64,000 nt of DNA, taken from NCBI RefSeq assembly GCF_003268775.1, contig NZ_QLSU01000035.1:1-64000 (forward strand), written 5' to 3'. Positions 52,103 through 60,824 of this stretch are shown piece by piece. Under the pieces are notes generated by a model. It was given only the letters and a program-made list of their open reading frames with translations. It was not told where the DNA came from and did no database searches. The stretch is from Paraburkholderia unamae. Its GTDB lineage: Bacteria > Pseudomonadota > Gammaproteobacteria > Burkholderiales > Burkholderiaceae. A program made the translations under genes and the position numbers. The first letter of the stretch is position 1, and each line of letters starts with the position of its first letter.

Positions 52103-52888
52103 TCAGACTGCCGTCTGCTTCATGCGGCTCACCACGGGACGCAGTTGCGGCAGCACCTGTTCGGCGGCGCGCGTCACGTCATTGGGAAAGTCGATCTCGA
52201 TCCACGGCGCGCCGGTCACGTCGGCCGTCTCGAACTCGTTGCCGCGTTCGAGCAGCAAGTCGCGCAGCGCCTCTTCGTGCGGCAGGTTCGCGCGGCCCGT
52301 ATCGACGTAGCCCTCGACGATCTGCGCGAAGCGCTTCGCCGTCGCCTCGTTCAGACGGAAGAAGCCCACCGACTCGCCGATCGTGTCGTATTGCAGGCCG
52401 ACCGCGAGTTGCTTGCGCAGCTCGACCGGCACGCCTTCGCGCAGGCACAGCTTCACGGGCTCGTCGCCGGCTTCGAAGTCGCGGTCGATCAGGAGACGAT
52501 TGGCCGGCGCCTCGCCTGCCACGAGCGGGGCGAACACGCGCTCGTCGTAAAGCACGTCGGCGTCCATGAGCAGCACGTCGCCGCCGCGCGTGAGCGCCTC
52601 GGCCGTGCGATGCACCGTGAGCACGCTGCCCAGATCGAAGCGCGGATTCATCACGACCTCGACCTTGTGCGGCCAGCCGATGCGCTTGAGTTCGGCCTCG
52701 ACCAGCTCAGGCTGGAAACCGAGCGCGAGCACGACCTCCGTGACGCCCGCCTCATCCAGCAGTTGCAGATGGCGTTCGAGCAGCGTCACGCCCTCGAATT
52801 GCAGCAGACATTTCGGAAACTGTTCTCCAGCGCGTTGCTGAAGGCGCAGGCCAAGGCCTGCCGCGAGAATGATGGCGCGCATGCGCAA
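52103..52888 (-). CDS. Nucleotidyltransferase, phosphocholine cytidylyltransferase-like
   Basis: A 261-residue sugar-1-phosphate/phospho-alcohol nucleotidyltransferase. Signature IILAAGLGLRL (6-16), PKCLLQFEG (25-33) and the metal-binding LLMDADVLYD, then a Rossmann-like core. The closest relatives I can name are LicC-like CTP:phosphocholine and related phospho-alcohol or phosphonate cytidylyltransferases. It is the last gene of the operon 55425-52103, 22 bp after the flippase-like gene. ATG at 52888 or 52882 is possible. It would supply a CMP- or CDP-activated head group to the CDP-alcohol enzyme. Confidence 0.85.
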   Translation of the reverse strand: MRMRAIILAAGLGLRLQQRAGEQFPKCLLQFEGVTLLERHLQLLDEAGVTEVVLALGFQPELVEAELKRIGWPHKVEVVMNPRFDLGSVLTVHRTAEALTRGGDVLLMDADVLYDERVFAPLVAGEAPANRLLIDRDFEAGDEPVKLCLREGVPVELRKQLAVGLQYDTIGESVGFFRLNEATAKRFAQIVEGYVDTGRANLPHEEALRDLLLERGNEFETADVTGAPWIEIDFPNDVTRAAEQVLPQLRPVVSRMKQTAV

Positions 52889-52910
52889 GCGTTCCTTGGG
52901 AGAAAAAAGG

Positions 52911-53921
52911 TCAATCGGCGACTTCGACAGCGGGCACGCTCACGGCGCGCCGGCGTTGCCAGCTACGTTCGCTGAAATGCAGATACAGCAGGCCCGGCAA
53001 GCCGAGCAGGATTTCGCGCGCGCGCTTGGCGAGCGAGAGCGCGAGCGCCGCCTCGGGCGGCAGGCCCACGAGCGGCGCGAGCAGCAGATAGCCGCCCTCC
53101 TGCACGCCCAGCGAGCCGGGAATGGCGAAGGCCGCACCACGAATGGCCTGGCCGATGCTCTCTAGCAGCAGCGCGTCGATCCAGTCCACGGGATGGCCGA
53201 GAAAGTGCAGCGCGAGCCACACTTCCGCGGTGCCCACGAGCCAGCCCGCGAGACTCAGCGCGAAGCTGGCCGCCGCGCGGCCGCGCTGGTCGTAGAGCGA
53301 CTTGACGGCGGCGTCGACGGCGTCGGCGCGCGTGGCAAGCGAAGACCAGTCGTGCTTGCCGAACACCTTCGAAGCGAGGCGCATCGCACGGCCGAACAGG
53401 CCGCGGCGCTGCGCGACATAAAACAAGGCGATCAGGCCGCCCAGAACGAACGTCGCGATGATCGCCGCAACGCCGAGATCGCGCGGCGCGCCGTTCGCGG
53501 CATAGGCCGAGAACAGCACGATGCCGAACACGGCGAACACGATCTGCGCGACGGCCTGGAGCGTGGTGCTCACGGTGATGGCCGCGGCCGCGTCGCGCAT
53601 CGACATGCCGCGCTGCGCGAGCTGGCGCACCATCGCCACCGGGCCGCCGATCTGACCGGCCGGCAGCAGGCTGTTGACCGATTCGCCGGTCCAGCGCGCG
53701 AGCAGCGCGTCGCGCTGGTCGACCCGTGCGCCCTTGCCGAACAGCACGGCGATCGCGCCCGCGTCGAGCGCGAGCGGCACGACGTGGAACGCCGCGACGA
53801 GCGCAAGCCCCCAGCCGGCGGCCGCGAGCGCGCCCGTTACCGAGCCGAGGCCCTGCCACGCGAGCAGCGCGATGAAAAGTGCCGTGCCTATCGACAGCAG
53901 CAGGATGGCGGCACGACTCAC
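52911..53921 (-). CDS. Flippase-like integral membrane protein (UPF0104/AglD type)
   Basis: A 336-residue membrane protein with about eight to ten hydrophobic segments, of the lysylphosphatidylglycerol synthase membrane-domain (UPF0104) class. Typical features are ESVNSLLPAGQIGGPVAMVRQL in the centre and IPGSLGVQEGGYLLLAPLVG and AKRAREILLGLPGLL near the C terminus. In relatives this domain moves lipids across the membrane. GTG start at 53921; GTGA overlaps the stop of the oxygenase gene, so the two are translationally coupled. Confidence 0.85.
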   Translation of the reverse strand: MSRAAILLLSIGTALFIALLAWQGLGSVTGALAAAGWGLALVAAFHVVPLALDAGAIAVLFGKGARVDQRDALLARWTGESVNSLLPAGQIGGPVAMVRQLAQRGMSMRDAAAAITVSTTLQAVAQIVFAVFGIVLFSAYAANGAPRDLGVAAIIATFVLGGLIALFYVAQRRGLFGRAMRLASKVFGKHDWSSLATRADAVDAAVKSLYDQRGRAAASFALSLAGWLVGTAEVWLALHFLGHPVDWIDALLLESIGQAIRGAAFAIPGSLGVQEGGYLLLAPLVGLPPEAALALSLAKRAREILLGLPGLLYLHFSERSWQRRRAVSVPAVEVAD

Positions 53922-54727
53922 ACCTTGCCTCCGAACGCCTTGCGGAACACCTGACGGAAGCCGAAGTACGCAATCGCGTCCTTCATGTTCGAGATGAAAC
54001 GCCGCCACGGACGCATATTCGGGTTCGTCACATATTCGAGCGTGAGCGAGACGCGCACTTCGCCGTCGAGGCTCGGCGTCACGCGGTGGCGCAGCTTGTC
54101 GCCGTCGAACACGATGAGCGAGCCCGGCGGATATTGCACCGAGCCCGGCAGGTCCGCCTTGTTCGGGTCTTTCGTGTGCAGCTCGTAGTCGAGCTTGCAC
54201 GAGGACTCGTCGATCACGCCGAGCAGCACCGTATAGCGGCGGCCGTCGTAGTACGACGTGTCGTAATGCCAGCCGATATGGTCGCCCGCGCGCGTGTAGT
54301 AATAGAGCGCGTAAGCGTGCGGGTCGTCTTCGGGCGAAAGCTGGAGCCGGTCGCCCGTGATCTTTTCGAGCCACGCGATCAGTTGCGGCGAGCGGTACAG
54401 CTCGGCGATATACGGCGCGAGGCGGTCGATGGTGTGGCGGCTCACGCTGCCACCCGCCTTGTGGCCCGGCAGATAATTGCGGTTGACCTCGGGCAGCAGC
54501 GCATTGGCCGCGTCGATCAACTGCTGCGTGGCGTCCGCGGGCAGGAATTCGGAGAGATACAGGAACGAGCCCTGGCTCTGGTACTCCTCGCGCAGGCGGC
54601 CCGAATTCAACGGGCGCAGCGCGCGGCCAACCGCGCCCTCCGGGTCCCCGGCCGCGGCCCTCGAAAGGCCGGCTGACGACGGGATGGGAGACGCTACAAC
54701 CTGTTCTTCTTCTGCTTGCACACTCAT
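53918..54727 (-). CDS. 2-oxoglutarate/Fe(II)-dependent oxygenase
   Basis: A 269-residue prolyl-4-hydroxylase-fold oxygenase. Iron ligands H154 and D156 in GWHYDTS and H214 in RHRVTPS; R225 (EVRVSLTLEY) for 2-oxoglutarate. The HxD motif has Asp, not Gly or Ala, so it is a hydroxylase or desaturase type rather than a halogenase. The first 45 residues are disordered and charged. The start at 54727 overlaps the stop of the CDP-alcohol gene (ATGA), which decides it over an in-frame ATG at 54739. The substrate, by context, may be a lipid head group or acyl chain. Confidence 0.85.
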   Translation of the reverse strand: MSVQAEEEQVVASPIPSSAGLSRAAAGDPEGAVGRALRPLNSGRLREEYQSQGSFLYLSEFLPADATQQLIDAANALLPEVNRNYLPGHKAGGSVSRHTIDRLAPYIAELYRSPQLIAWLEKITGDRLQLSPEDDPHAYALYYYTRAGDHIGWHYDTSYYDGRRYTVLLGVIDESSCKLDYELHTKDPNKADLPGSVQYPPGSLIVFDGDKLRHRVTPSLDGEVRVSLTLEYVTNPNMRPWRRFISNMKDAIAYFGFRQVFRKAFGGKV

Positions 54728-55425
54728 CGGCTGATCCACACCTGACTGGTTTCCTTGCCGGGACGCATGCGGCGCGTGACGCGCACATAGTCGAGCACCA
54801 CCCAGACGGCGAACAACGGCGCCCCGATCGAAGCCGCGATGATGAACGGCGAGGCGACGCCCGTCAGCGTGACAAGGGGTAGCAGATACAGCACGTCCTC
54901 GGTCTCGAAGCCGCCCGCGAACGCCTGCTGCGTACCGGCCTTGCCGGCCATTTCCTCGATGCGCATGCGCAGGAAGAAGATCACGGCGACTGCCACACCC
55001 GCAACGCCGCCGAGCACGGCCGGCGGCACGCGCCAGTCGGCGCCCGTTGCGGCGGCCACGACGCCGAGGCCGTAACCCATGCCGAAGAACAGCAGGACGG
55101 TCACGAGCGCGTCGGCTGCGAGATCGTAGAAATGCCCGATACGGCTGGTTTTGCCGCTGATGCGCGCCAGTTCGCCGTCGGTATGATCAACAAAATTCGA
55201 CAAAACGATCAGAAATGCGCCAATATTGGCGTGCAGAAAGTCGCCGCGCGCCAGATAGAAGGCACCGGCGAGTCCGATCAGCAGTCGCAGTGTGGTCAGG
55301 TGATTCGGGGTAACAGGCGTGGGGACGAGCGGCGTCACGAGCCAGCGTGCGGCCCGCGCGTCCCAGGTGCGCGGAAGCGGCACCGCGCGCGGGGCCGCTT
55401 TCTCAGGTTTGTCTTTTCCAGTCAT
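54724..55425 (-). CDS. CDP-alcohol phosphatidyltransferase
   Basis: A 233-residue membrane enzyme. The CDP-alcohol motif is complete: D80, D83-G84, A87-R88, G97, D101 and D105 (DHTDGELARISGKTSRIGHF). Such enzymes use CDP-activated alcohols or CDP-diacylglycerol and transfer to an alcohol acceptor. Hydrophobic segments surround the motif. First gene of the operon; the start at 55425 has GAGG 5 nt upstream. Together with the LicC-like nucleotidyltransferase it would build a phosphodiester lipid or polyol. Alternative: a housekeeping phospholipid synthase, but its operon context is unlike pssA or pgsA. Confidence 0.9.
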   Translation of the reverse strand: MTGKDKPEKAAPRAVPLPRTWDARAARWLVTPLVPTPVTPNHLTTLRLLIGLAGAFYLARGDFLHANIGAFLIVLSNFVDHTDGELARISGKTSRIGHFYDLAADALVTVLLFFGMGYGLGVVAAATGADWRVPPAVLGGVAGVAVAVIFFLRMRIEEMAGKAGTQQAFAGGFETEDVLYLLPLVTLTGVASPFIIAASIGAPLFAVWVVLDYVRVTRRMRPGKETSQVWISR

Positions 55426-55645
55426 AACCTCGCAATATATACGGCTTCCAGAAAACTTGCAGGTTTTCCGACGTTCAAGCCCCAATCACCTTACGCAATG
55501 TAATATTTGTGCCGAACCCCATTCCGCAGCGCCGCAAGCGAAATCGCCAGAACCCGCGTAGAGTGCATGCCTTCGCAGCGGACCGGGCATTGTGCGCTCG
55601 CCGCATTCCGGCATCCGCGCACGCACTTTTCGCGCCTTATTTGCA

Positions 55646-56080
55646 ATGAAACGTTTCCCCGTCGCCGTCTTTTTCGCCACTGCTATCGCGTGCTTCGCGA
55701 ACAACGCCCGCGCCGTCGTCATCGACGACTCCCTGACCTGCAAGGAGTCCGCGCACGACTTCATCTCGGCGCTCATCGACCAGAAACTGATCCAGCCGAA
55801 ACCCATGCGGGTGGAAAGCAATTCGATCAACGCGTTCTGGCCCGCGCAGGGCCAGCATATGACGGCGTACGGCTTCAGCGTGTTCGCCGTGGTCGGCTTT
55901 CAGAAGGACGATCCGCTCTTTCGCACCGGCGACGGCAAGCCCATCGCGCCTTCGGCCTACGGCGCCGTCGTGGTCGCCACTCAGGCCAAGGTTCAGGCGG
56001 CGCTCACGGCGGCGGGCAACAACGCCATCGTCCACCACGCCGGCCCGCTGCTCACCGCGATTTTCTGCCAGCAGGACTGA
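55646..56080 (+). CDS. Secreted protein of unknown function
   Basis: A 144-residue protein with a signal peptide (1-23, ending ARA). The mature part has two cysteines (SLTCKES and AIFCQQD) that could form a disulfide, and a mixed alpha/beta pattern. No family recognised. It is divergent from the four-gene lipid-like operon, 220 bp away, so it may be related in regulation only. Confidence 0.7.
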   Translation: MKRFPVAVFFATAIACFANNARAVVIDDSLTCKESAHDFISALIDQKLIQPKPMRVESNSINAFWPAQGQHMTAYGFSVFAVVGFQKDDPLFRTGDGKPIAPSAYGAVVVATQAKVQAALTAAGNNAIVHHAGPLLTAIFCQQD

Positions 56081-56152
56081 GCGCCCGGCGGCGCGCGCCG
56101 ATCCGGTTTCGGGGCGCCGCCGTTTGACTCTTCTCGTTGACGCTATTCGTCG

Positions 56153-56680
56153 TTATTCGATGCGCCCGAAGCCGCCCTCGGCCCAGGCTTCGGCGCGCGC
56201 CTTCGTGAGCTTGAAGTTCGGCGCGACGCGCGCCTCGGCCAGTTTCTCGCCGAACACGTCGAATGCGCCGAGCAGTGCATAAGGTTCGTACTCGTCGGGG
56301 ACGATGTCGAGCGTCACGTCCACGTCGCCCTCCCCGGTCTGCACGCTCACGCGCTTGTGCAGCAGCGCGCGCAGTTGCTGCTCGTGCCGGCGCAGCACCT
56401 CCGAGGCGGTCTTGACGAGCGTATTGAATGCGCCCGTGTCGAGCGGCTTGGGATTCTTCTTGTCGCGGCCCATGGTCCAGGGGCCCACGAGCGCGGGCTC
56501 CGGCTCGCCGTCCTTGATCATTTCGACGGCCCAGCCGTCGTCGTCCTCGTTCTTGATCACGCGCGCCGTCCAGCCGTCCTTGCGCCACAGGCGCGGCTCC
56601 TGGATCACCTCGGCTTCGGCTTCGGCGGCGGGGTCATCGGCAGGGAAATCGGGATCGACAGCGGGCGAGGAATCGGTCAT
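56153..56680 (-). CDS. Conserved-looking acidic protein, unknown function
   Basis: A 175-residue cytoplasmic protein. The first 25 residues are acidic and disordered (DPDFPADDPAAEAEAEVI). A compact core follows, with W-rich beta strands (LWRKDGWTARVIKNEDDDGW) and a helical middle (LVKTASEVLRRHEQQLRALL). It ends GGFGRIE. I do not recognise a family. Monocistronic. Confidence 0.7.
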   Translation of the reverse strand: MTDSSPAVDPDFPADDPAAEAEAEVIQEPRLWRKDGWTARVIKNEDDDGWAVEMIKDGEPEPALVGPWTMGRDKKNPKPLDTGAFNTLVKTASEVLRRHEQQLRALLHKRVSVQTGEGDVDVTLDIVPDEYEPYALLGAFDVFGEKLAEARVAPNFKLTKARAEAWAEGGFGRIE

Positions 56681-56922
56681 GGCGGGTTTTTCATCGGGTT
56701 CTGCGAGGCCTGCCCGTTGCCGGGCAAGGGCAAGATTTTACCCCCATCGCGCCGCGCACCGGACATTGCGCCCGCACGCGCCCTCGATGCCGATTATCGC
56801 GCCGTGGAATTTTCATTCCGGCGCAATACCCGACTCATATTCGCATCACGGTTTAATCATTGCGAATTTTGCAATTCACCATTCCGCAAGATGCGATTAA
56901 TTGAAGCGATTTTCTCGGGAGC

Positions 56923-56949
56923 AAAAAAAACGCGGCCCGAGAGCCGCGT
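56923..56949 (-). terminator. Rho-independent terminator, leftward, without an annotated upstream gene
   Basis: Stem ACGCGGC / GCCGCGT with loop CCGAGA (plus-strand reading), and eight T residues on the minus strand (56923-56930). No minus-strand gene is known upstream of it, which is what points to the small RNA candidate. Confidence 0.8.
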
Positions 56950-56987
56950 AAAAACAGATGAAAAAAGACCACCCTTGGTCGAGGGCT
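56923..56987 (-). ncRNA. Candidate small RNA divergent from the porin gene
   Basis: On the minus strand a -35 CTGAAC (57018-57023 on plus) and -10 TACAAT (56994-56999) are 18 bp apart. From about 56987 the transcript would run to a textbook terminator at 56923-56949. It would be about 65 nt with no open frame. A first hairpin GACCA-AGGG-TGGTC followed by six T residues (56961-56980) lies inside it, so shorter forms are possible. The porin gene lies on the other strand about 385 bp away, similar to porin-adjacent regulatory RNAs of enteric bacteria. Entirely a prediction. The rest of 56681-57371 contains the porin promoter and no other gene. Confidence 0.35.
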
Positions 56988-57371
56988 GCGCAAATTGTAG
57001 CGCCACACCGCATCGGTGTTCAGCGCTTAATCTGGAACAGTACCTTCCAGAAAATTACCAGAATCGAACTTGAAAACGACGCGAAACCGCGCTATGGCCC
57101 GCCCCGTGCGGCTTTGTCGCACCGTCGCAAGCGTACAACGGATTTTTAAGAACGCACATTTTGTCGCAGCCGTTAATCACAAGAAAAATCCCTTTATATG
57201 CAGCACGTTACGAGAATTAGTGCTGATACTGAAATGAGATATAGACATTGTTGCGGCAATTAACGCGAAGAGTCGAATTTACAGGCTTAGACTGCGTAGC
57301 GAATCACCCGAACACGAAACCGATTTTCCGAATTCGGCCGTGAAATACCCAGGTACTGACCGGAGAAAAGC

Positions 57372-58538
57372 ATGAAAAAAACCCTCATTCTTGCAGGTGT
57401 CCTAAGTGCATTTGCAATGAGCGCCCATGCGCAAAGCACCGTCACACTGTATGGCTCGCTCGACGCCGGCATCGTCTACGCCAATAACGCAGGCGGCCAC
57501 AGCCTGTGGGCGCAGGGCAGCGGCGCCCTGTCGAACAACTACTTCGGCCTGCGCGGCGCCGAAGACTTGGGCGGCGGCCTGAAAGCGATCTTCACTCTGG
57601 AAAGCGGTTTCAACATCAATAACGGCGGCTACAAGAACGGCGACAACGGCTTCAACCGCCAGGCCTACGTCGGCCTGAAGAGCGACCAGTACGGCACGCT
57701 CACGCTCGGCCGGCAATACGACTCCATGGTCGATTATCTCTCGCCGCTCGCGGAGGCCGGCGCGGGCTTCGGCAACAATCTCGCGGGCCACCCGTTCGAT
57801 AACGACAACCTCGCCCAGAGCTACTCGATCAAGAACTCTGTGAAGTACGCGAGCGCGAACTACGCGGGCTTCCAGTTCGGCGGCCTGTACGGCTTCAGCA
57901 ACGACGCCAACGGCTTCGCGAACGGCCGCGCATGGAGCGTGGGCGCGTCCTACGCCACCGGCCCGCTGAACTTCGCCGCCGCCTATACGCAGTTGAACAA
58001 TTCCGGCGGCCTTGGCGCGGCCAACAGCGCCGCTTCGGCCGACGAGAACATCTCGGCACGGATGCAGCGCTCGTTCGGCGCGGGCGTGAACTACACCTAT
58101 GGCCCGGCGCAGGTGGGCTTCGTGTGGACGCACTCGCAAATCGACGGCATGCAGAGCCTGTCGAGCGGCGGCAGTGTTCCACTGCCCGGCCTTTCGGGAC
58201 TCAACCTGCATCTGGACAACTATGAGATCAACGGCGCCTACCATCTGACGCCGGCACTCGCATTCGTCGGCTCCTACACGTTCACCGACGGCACCGTCAC
58301 GGGCACCGGCAACGGCAACAACAGCCCGAAGTGGCACACCGTGGTGCTCGGCACCGACTACTCGTTCAGCAAGCGCACCGACGTCTATCTCGCCGGCGTC
58401 TATCAGCACGCTTCGGGCAACCTCGGCTACAACGCCGACGGTTCGGGCATCTCGAACGTCGCGGCGATCAACACGCTCTCGCCCTCCTCGACGAACAACC
58501 AGGTCGCCGCAACGATCGGTCTGCGTCACCGCTTCTGA
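57372..58538 (+). CDS. Outer-membrane porin, Burkholderia general porin family
   Basis: A 388-residue trimeric porin of 16 strands. Signal peptide 1-20 (ending AHA) then QSTVTLYGSLDAGIVYANNA, the family hallmark; LRGAEDLGGGLKAIFTLESG and FNRQAYVGLKSDQYGTLTLG (with the constriction-loop region after it) follow the general betaproteobacterial porin pattern. The C terminus VAATIGLRHRF ends in the Phe needed for assembly. GGAG 7 nt before the ATG. It ends with a strong terminator at 58616-58674. Confidence 0.96.
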   Translation: MKKTLILAGVLSAFAMSAHAQSTVTLYGSLDAGIVYANNAGGHSLWAQGSGALSNNYFGLRGAEDLGGGLKAIFTLESGFNINNGGYKNGDNGFNRQAYVGLKSDQYGTLTLGRQYDSMVDYLSPLAEAGAGFGNNLAGHPFDNDNLAQSYSIKNSVKYASANYAGFQFGGLYGFSNDANGFANGRAWSVGASYATGPLNFAAAYTQLNNSGGLGAANSAASADENISARMQRSFGAGVNYTYGPAQVGFVWTHSQIDGMQSLSSGGSVPLPGLSGLNLHLDNYEINGAYHLTPALAFVGSYTFTDGTVTGTGNGNNSPKWHTVVLGTDYSFSKRTDVYLAGVYQHASGNLGYNADGSGISNVAAINTLSPSSTNNQVAATIGLRHRF

Positions 58539-58615
58539 TCGATCTGCCTGGCAGGCGCGCGGCGCGATCCGCCGCGCGGCCTTTATCTTTCCTTTGCCTT
58601 TCCTTTACGAACTTG

Positions 58616-58674
58616 CGAGAACAGGAAAAAACGCACACGTGCCACGAGCGCGTGTGCGTTTTTTCCTGTTCTCG
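58616..58674. terminator. Bidirectional terminator with 24-bp perfect stem
   Basis: Left arm 58616-58639 and right arm 58651-58674 are exact reverse complements over 24 bp, with an 11-nt loop. The arms contain an A-run and a T-run, so the stem alone can terminate transcription in both directions. It lies 78 bp past the porin stop codon. Confidence 0.9.
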
Positions 58675-58829
58675 TAACGGCAACATTCAATGCGGCGCGC
58701 GAGGCGGACAACGTAGCGTGCAGCGGGTACTCGCTGTTGCATCTTTTTACGTCTGCGAGGGGCTCGATTGAGATCGGCGTGCGTATACTCATTGGCACAT
58801 TCCGCTGCATCGCTCATGTCACGCCGCCT

Positions 58830-59186
58830 ATGAAAACGCTCACGCAACGTCTCCTCGCCGCCACTGCGCTCGCACTCGTCGCCGCTTGCGGATCGACGCC
58901 GCCTTCCAGCTCCGCCGACAATGGCGAGCCGATGATCTACGCGTCGTCAGCACGTTCGACGTCCTCGGTCGCGAACTGTCTCGAAGACCGCCTGCCGCAC
59001 GTGCACACCTCGCGCGACGGCAACGCAACGGAGCTAAGCGTGGGCTCGCGTTCGGACGCGTCCTACCTCGTCACGCTCACGCCGAATGGCCACGGCTCCG
59101 TGATACGCGTGACGCATGGCGCTTCGGCATCGAACGATCCGCCTGAAGAAGAGTTGCGCTTCGACGTCGCGCGCTGCACGACCTGA
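58830..59186 (+). CDS. Small lipoprotein of unknown function
   Basis: A 118-residue protein with a lipobox LVAAC near residue 20 (MKTLTQRLLAATALALVAAC). The mature part is Ser/Thr-rich with two cysteines (SSVANCLEDRL and VARCTT) that may form a disulfide. No family recognised. The start at 58830 gives the lipobox; the upstream frame does not. Confidence 0.75.
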   Translation: MKTLTQRLLAATALALVAACGSTPPSSSADNGEPMIYASSARSTSSVANCLEDRLPHVHTSRDGNATELSVGSRSDASYLVTLTPNGHGSVIRVTHGASASNDPPEEELRFDVARCTT

Positions 59187-59320
59187 GACGCCGACCTCAT
59201 GACGGGCGGCAGCGCGTTCGAGGCTGCGCGCGCCGCACGACAAACCGTGCGCCGCCCCCTGTCATAAAGGCGACACATCTGCGAAGATTGCGCCCCTTCG
59301 ACTTCGCATCACTCCGCTTC

Positions 59321-59827
59321 ATGGCATCAGGCACCGCACATCACGCCACCGGTTGGGCCGCCGGCGTCATCGCCGCCGCAATCGTCACGCATCAGGGCGC
59401 GGACAGCCCATGGCACCTCTACGCCGCGCTGGCCTTCGTGGCCGGCGTCGCGGGCGGATCGGCGCCCGACTGGCTCGAAGTCGCATGGTGGCGCAAGAAG
59501 CGGCGCCTCTGGGTCACGCATCGAACCATCACGCACTGGGGCATAGGCTGGATTGCATTGCTCGTGTGGTCTTATCACAAGCTCGGGCATCTGGCGATTG
59601 CCGCGCCGGCGTTCGGCTTCGCATGCGGCGGTGTGATTCACCTGCTAGCCGACTGGCCCAACCCGCTTGGCGTACCGTGGATCCTGCAACGACATTCGCT
59701 GAACTGGTGGCGCAGTGGCCGATGCGATCTGGTTGTCGTCGCCGCGTCCTGGGTGGCGGCCTGGTTTTTCGCCGTGCACGGCGTGCCGCGTGAGTGGTCG
59801 CTCGGACCGCTGAGTCGATTTGTTTAG
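59321..59827 (+). CDS. Putative membrane-bound metal-dependent hydrolase, DUF457/YdjM type
   Basis: A 168-residue membrane protein with about four hydrophobic segments. His/Asp motifs typical of DUF457 are present: TAHHATGW near the start, APDWLEV and THRTITHWGIGW, and HLLADWPNP later. These are likely metal ligands in the membrane face. ATG at 59321 is better than TTG at 59288. Substrate unknown. Confidence 0.8.
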   Translation: MASGTAHHATGWAAGVIAAAIVTHQGADSPWHLYAALAFVAGVAGGSAPDWLEVAWWRKKRRLWVTHRTITHWGIGWIALLVWSYHKLGHLAIAAPAFGFACGGVIHLLADWPNPLGVPWILQRHSLNWWRSGRCDLVVVAASWVAAWFFAVHGVPREWSLGPLSRFV

Positions 59828-59956
59828 TTCGTCAGGTATCCCAGGTAATCGATACCGCAACGACTAGGTTGCGGCGATCTCCGTTGATCAGCGCGGCTCG
59901 CGCTCATCACGAAAGCCGCGGGGTTCAGGCGAGCGCCAACGACGCTCGCCGACACC

Positions 59957-60481
59957 TCACCAACGGGCGTTGCCGTTCGCGTTGCCGTTTCCGTTGCCCT
60001 GCCAGTTCGATCTTCCGTTCGAACCGCCGCCTTCCTGGTGGCCTCCTCCGCCCTGCCGGCCCTGCTGCCCCGGTCCGCCGCCCGCACCCGGATTGGCGCC
60101 TGGATTTGTGCCTTGATTGGCACCCGGATAGCCGCCGCGCCCGTTCGGATCGCGCCCGCCGTTCGCGGCCGTCGTCTGGCCAGGTTGCGGGCGGCGGCCG
60201 TCGTAGCCTCGCTGCTGTGCGGCGCGCGCGTCGTCGCGCGAGCCGTGCCAGTCGCCGCGCGGGGGGCCGTCGTGATAGCCGTGATAATCGCGGCCGTCGC
60301 GCTGGCTGCCCACCGCGATATCGACCTGGCCATAGCCATACCCCGGCGCATAGCCGTATGCGGGCGCCGCGCCATAAACCGGCGCCGTCGCGTAACCCTG
60401 GTCGGCGTAGCCATAACCCGGCCCAACGACACACCCCGCCAGCGAGCCCAGCGCGCCCACCGCCAACAACCGTTTAAACAT
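59957..60481 (-). CDS. Gly/Asn/Gln-rich lipoprotein
   Basis: A 174-residue protein with lipobox LAGC near residue 17 (MFKRLLAVGALGSLAGCVVG). The mature part is low-complexity: Tyr/Gly/Ala-rich (about 20-60), then Asp/Gly/Gln/Asn-rich with a tail GGSNGRSNWQGNGNGNANGN. It is probably disordered and surface- or periplasm-located. No enzyme motif. The ATG at 60481 is the lipoprotein start; longer frames are not supported. Confidence 0.75.
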   Translation of the reverse strand: MFKRLLAVGALGSLAGCVVGPGYGYADQGYATAPVYGAAPAYGYAPGYGYGQVDIAVGSQRDGRDYHGYHDGPPRGDWHGSRDDARAAQQRGYDGRRPQPGQTTAANGGRDPNGRGGYPGANQGTNPGANPGAGGGPGQQGRQGGGGHQEGGGSNGRSNWQGNGNGNANGNARW

Positions 60482-60824
60482 ATCGAAATCCCATACACAA
60501 TCTGGTCGCACAGCGAACGGCCGGACCGACGCGCCCGGACTCGGGCGGCCATGTCGGCAACACAAACCCCACGCGGGCGGGATTCGGCGTTCCGCGCCGG
60601 CATCTTACCGGTAGCACCGTGCTCCGTGGAAATGTTCGCGAACTTTGTAACACAAAAGACCGCCGCAAACCCGATTCAAACCGGATACAAACGCTCGCAT
60701 CCTGGCAGCAAGCCCAATAGCCCGCCACCAATGCAAAATGCAAATTAACAGAATGCCTGGCGCACGCCAGTATCGGCCGAATTAATCCGGATATGTTTCT
60801 TATCGTTTTAATAAAGACCCAATG

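Noticed and set aside
53918..54727. The oxygenase as a BesD/HalD-type amino acid halogenase
   Set aside because: Those enzymes have Gly or Ala in place of the Asp ligand; here H154-Y-D156 is a complete iron triad.
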